64,000 nt of DNA from Nocardiopsis potens DSM 45234 (lineage in GTDB: Bacteria; Actinomycetota; Actinomycetes; Streptosporangiales; Streptosporangiaceae). Position 1 is the stretch's first letter. Every line of letters starts with the position of its first letter. Position numbers and translations under genes: made by a program. Positions 62,603 through 64,000 of the stretch are shown here, in pieces. The notes beneath the pieces are model-generated. The model worked only from the letters and a program-made list of their open reading frames with translations, was not told the DNA's origin and did not search any database. The stretch is from assembly GCF_000341105.1 (NCBI RefSeq), contig NZ_ANBB01000054.1:1-64000 (forward strand). The letters run 5' to 3'.

Positions 62603-62998
62603 TCAGGGCGCGGACCCCACCGAGCAGGCCGGCGTCCCGCCCGGCATCCGGTGCCGGTTGCGCGCCACCCAGCGGTAGGCGGCGGCGCCGGCACCGCGCA
62701 GCACGGGCGCGCGGAGCAGCAGGCCCAGCGGGCGCAGCGCACGGTGCGGGCCGGTGAGCAGCAGGACCGCCACCGCGTCGGAGCCGCCCCAGACCCTGCG
62801 GCCGTCGGGGTGGAGCAGCAGGACCTCCCGCTGCGCCCGGCGCTCGGCGGCCGCGGGCAGGCCGGCCCGCTGCCAGGGCACCGCCCGCACCCCGGTGGCC
62901 AGCCGCCGCTCGGCCAGCCGGGCGCTGGAGGTGCAGAAGCCGCAGTCGCCGTCGTAGACGAGGACCGGGCCGCGCGGGGCCGGGTGGGTCTCGGTCAT
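62603..62998 (-). CDS. DCC-family thiol-disulfide oxidoreductase-like protein (DUF393)
   Basis: 131 residues. The family motif YDGDCGFCTSSARLAERR gives the CXXC pair near residues 19-22; the second half contains VLLLHPDGRRVWGGSDAVAVLL, typical of DUF393. It is a small cytosolic protein of unknown partner. It lies 51 nt upstream of pgsA and 37 nt after the HIT gene on the same strand. Confidence 0.88.
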   Translation of the reverse strand: MTETHPAPRGPVLVYDGDCGFCTSSARLAERRLATGVRAVPWQRAGLPAAAERRAQREVLLLHPDGRRVWGGSDAVAVLLLTGPHRALRPLGLLLRAPVLRGAGAAAYRWVARNRHRMPGGTPACSVGSAP

Positions 62999-63035
62999 CG
63001 TGGTGCAGCCTCCGTAGTGCCTCGGTGTCCGGGCG

Positions 63036-63593
63036 TCAGGGCTCCGGCCAGTGCGCGGTGAGCGCGGCGCGGCTCTGCTCCAGCATCTCCGGGAGCACCT
63101 TGGTCTGCCCGATCACCGGCATGTAGTTGGTGTCCCCGCTCCACCGGGGGACGATGTGCTGGTGCAGGTGGGCGGCGATGCCCGCGCCGGCGGCCGAGCC
63201 CAGGTTCATGCCGACGTTGTAGCCCTGCGGCCGGTAGGCGGCGCGCATCGCCTCGATGCCCTGCCGGGTGAGCCGGGCGACCTCCGCGGTCTCGTCCTCG
63301 TCGAGGTCGGTGTAGCCGGACACGTGGCGGTAGGGGCAGATCAGCAGGTGGCCGCTGTTGTAGGGGTAGCGGTTGAGCACCGCGTAGGCGAGTTCGCCGC
63401 GGTGGACGACCAGGCCCTCCTCGTCGGGCAGGCCGGGGGCGCGGCAGAACGGGCAGCCGTCGTCGGCGGCGGGGCCGGTGGGCCTGTCCTCGCCCTTGAT
63501 GTAGGCCATCCGGTGCGGGGTCCACAGCCGCTGGACCCCGTCGGGGTCGGTCCCGGCCCCGGCCGGGGCGCCCTGCTGCTCTGCACCGCTCAT
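63036..63593 (-). CDS. HIT-family nucleotide hydrolase/phosphorylase
   Basis: 185 residues from the ATG at 63593. The HIT motif HLHQHIVPRW (H-X-H-X-H) with the upstream GYNVGMNLGSAAGAGIAAHLH identifies the branch containing actinobacterial Ap4A phosphorylases. A CPFCRAPG pair near residue 47 and the NRYPYNSGHLLICPYRHV strand are typical. Close to pgsA, as in other actinobacteria. Substrate probably a diadenosine polyphosphate or related AMP derivative. Confidence 0.92.
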   Translation of the reverse strand: MSGAEQQGAPAGAGTDPDGVQRLWTPHRMAYIKGEDRPTGPAADDGCPFCRAPGLPDEEGLVVHRGELAYAVLNRYPYNSGHLLICPYRHVSGYTDLDEDETAEVARLTRQGIEAMRAAYRPQGYNVGMNLGSAAGAGIAAHLHQHIVPRWSGDTNYMPVIGQTKVLPEMLEQSRAALTAHWPEP

Positions 63594-63672
63594 CGCACGC
63601 TCGTTTCCAGTCCGGTCGGGCGCCCGGACCGGGCGCCTTTCCCTGTACGGATTCCGTGCCCCAAGCATAGGA

Positions 63673-63701
63673 GTCCCCGTGCTCCCGCGGAGCACGGGGA
63701 C
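63673..63701 (-). terminator. Terminator after the TerC-family gene
   Basis: A perfect 13-bp stem GTCCCCGTGCTCC with a 3-nt loop, 19 nt past the stop codon of the partial gene. Confidence 0.8.
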
Positions 63702-63720
63702 CCGGCGGGGTCGGCCCCGG

Positions 63721-64000
63721 TCAGTCCTTGCCGGTGCCCTCCGCGGCGGCCGCGCCGGGCTCCTCCGCACCGGCCTGCTCCGTCTCGGCGTACCGGTTGG
63801 AGAGCTTGACCGGGGCGGACTTCTTCCGCTTGGCGAGGAGGTTGAGCACCTCCACCAGGAGCGAGAAGCCCATGGCGGTGTAGATGTAGCCCTTGGGCAC
63901 GTGGAAGCCGAGGCCGTCGGCGACCAGGGTGGTGCCGATCAGCAGCAGGAACGCCAGGGCGAGCATCTTGACGGTGGGGTGGGTCTGCACGAACCGGGCC
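63721..64000 (-). CDS. TerC-family membrane protein, 3' part only
   Basis: The last ~93 codons of a gene that continues past the right edge. The sequence [24 protein letters not shown] and [26 protein letters not shown] matches the C-terminal membrane region of the TerC/Alx integral-membrane family (putative manganese/tellurite-related exporters). Two transmembrane helices are visible, then a charged Glu/Ala tail. The 5' end and any catalytic aspartates lie outside the window. Confidence 0.85.
   Translation of the reverse strand, partial: ARFVQTHPTVKMLALAFLLLIGTTLVADGLGFHVPKGYIYTAMGFSLLVEVLNLLAKRKKSAPVKLSNRYAETEQAGAEEPGAAAAEGTGKD

Overview
The window is chromosomal DNA from a very GC-rich (about 72-74 %) actinomycete. 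Three things place it in the mycelial actinobacteria and suggest a Nocardiopsaceae/Streptosporangiales-type organism: conservon genes (sensor kinase, roadblock, DUF742, Ras-like GTPase), a phosphatidylinositol-mannoside cluster (pgsA-patA-pimA), and the pheST-kinase-rRNA methylase-rplT-rpmI-infC block familiar from Streptomyces. The genus is an inference. I see no phage, plasmid, CRISPR or secondary-metabolite cluster. Nearly every gene is on the minus strand; the kinase-like gene at 39.8 kb and the DUF349 gene at 48.3 kb are the exceptions.

Layout, left to right. 0-0.6 kb: a minus-strand promoter and leader that probably drive an rRNA operon leaving the left edge. 0.6-4.3 kb: tyrS, an L-2-hydroxyglutarate oxidase-like flavoprotein and a small secreted protein. 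4.5-6.0 kb: non-coding DNA forming one giant imperfect inverted repeat of about 70-78 bp units. 6.0-13.4 kb: a kinase-DUF742 pair, a CbiX-like gene, and a complete conservon. 13.7-21.0 kb: the translationally coupled arginine operon argC-J-B-D-F-R-H with an AT-rich ArgR-type control region. 21.1-24.6 kb: a MarR regulator, a DAO-type FAD oxidoreductase and a class III aminotransferase, probably for amine catabolism. 24.9-32.5 kb: pheT, pheS, a PAS histidine kinase, rRNA methylase, rplT, rpmI and infC (AUC start).

32.5-39.5 kb: aroE, mltG, ruvX, alaS and two small envelope-associated proteins. 39.8-45 kb: a degenerate Ser/Thr kinase, rarA and a PAS-GAF-SpoIIE phosphatase. 45.5-52.7 kb: aspS, a glyoxalase II-like hydrolase, a DUF349 protein, a cupin and the (p)ppGpp synthetase/hydrolase. 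52.9-58.8 kb: apt, yajC (without secD/secF beside it), ruvB-ruvA-ruvC behind a LexA box, yebC, pdxT and pdxS. 59.0-64 kb: a LemA-like protein, pimA with a 54-bp tandem repeat at its 5' end, patA, pgsA, a DCC protein, a HIT protein and the 3' end of a TerC-family gene.

Most gene joints are ATGA/GTGA/TGATG overlaps, so functional groups (arg, ruvCA, mltG-aroE, pimA-patA-pgsA, conservon) are likely co-translated. Perfect GC hairpins without T tracts mark most transcript ends. The least explained items are the ~1.5-kb inverted repeat at 4549-6020 and the start-codon-bearing tandem repeat in front of pimA.
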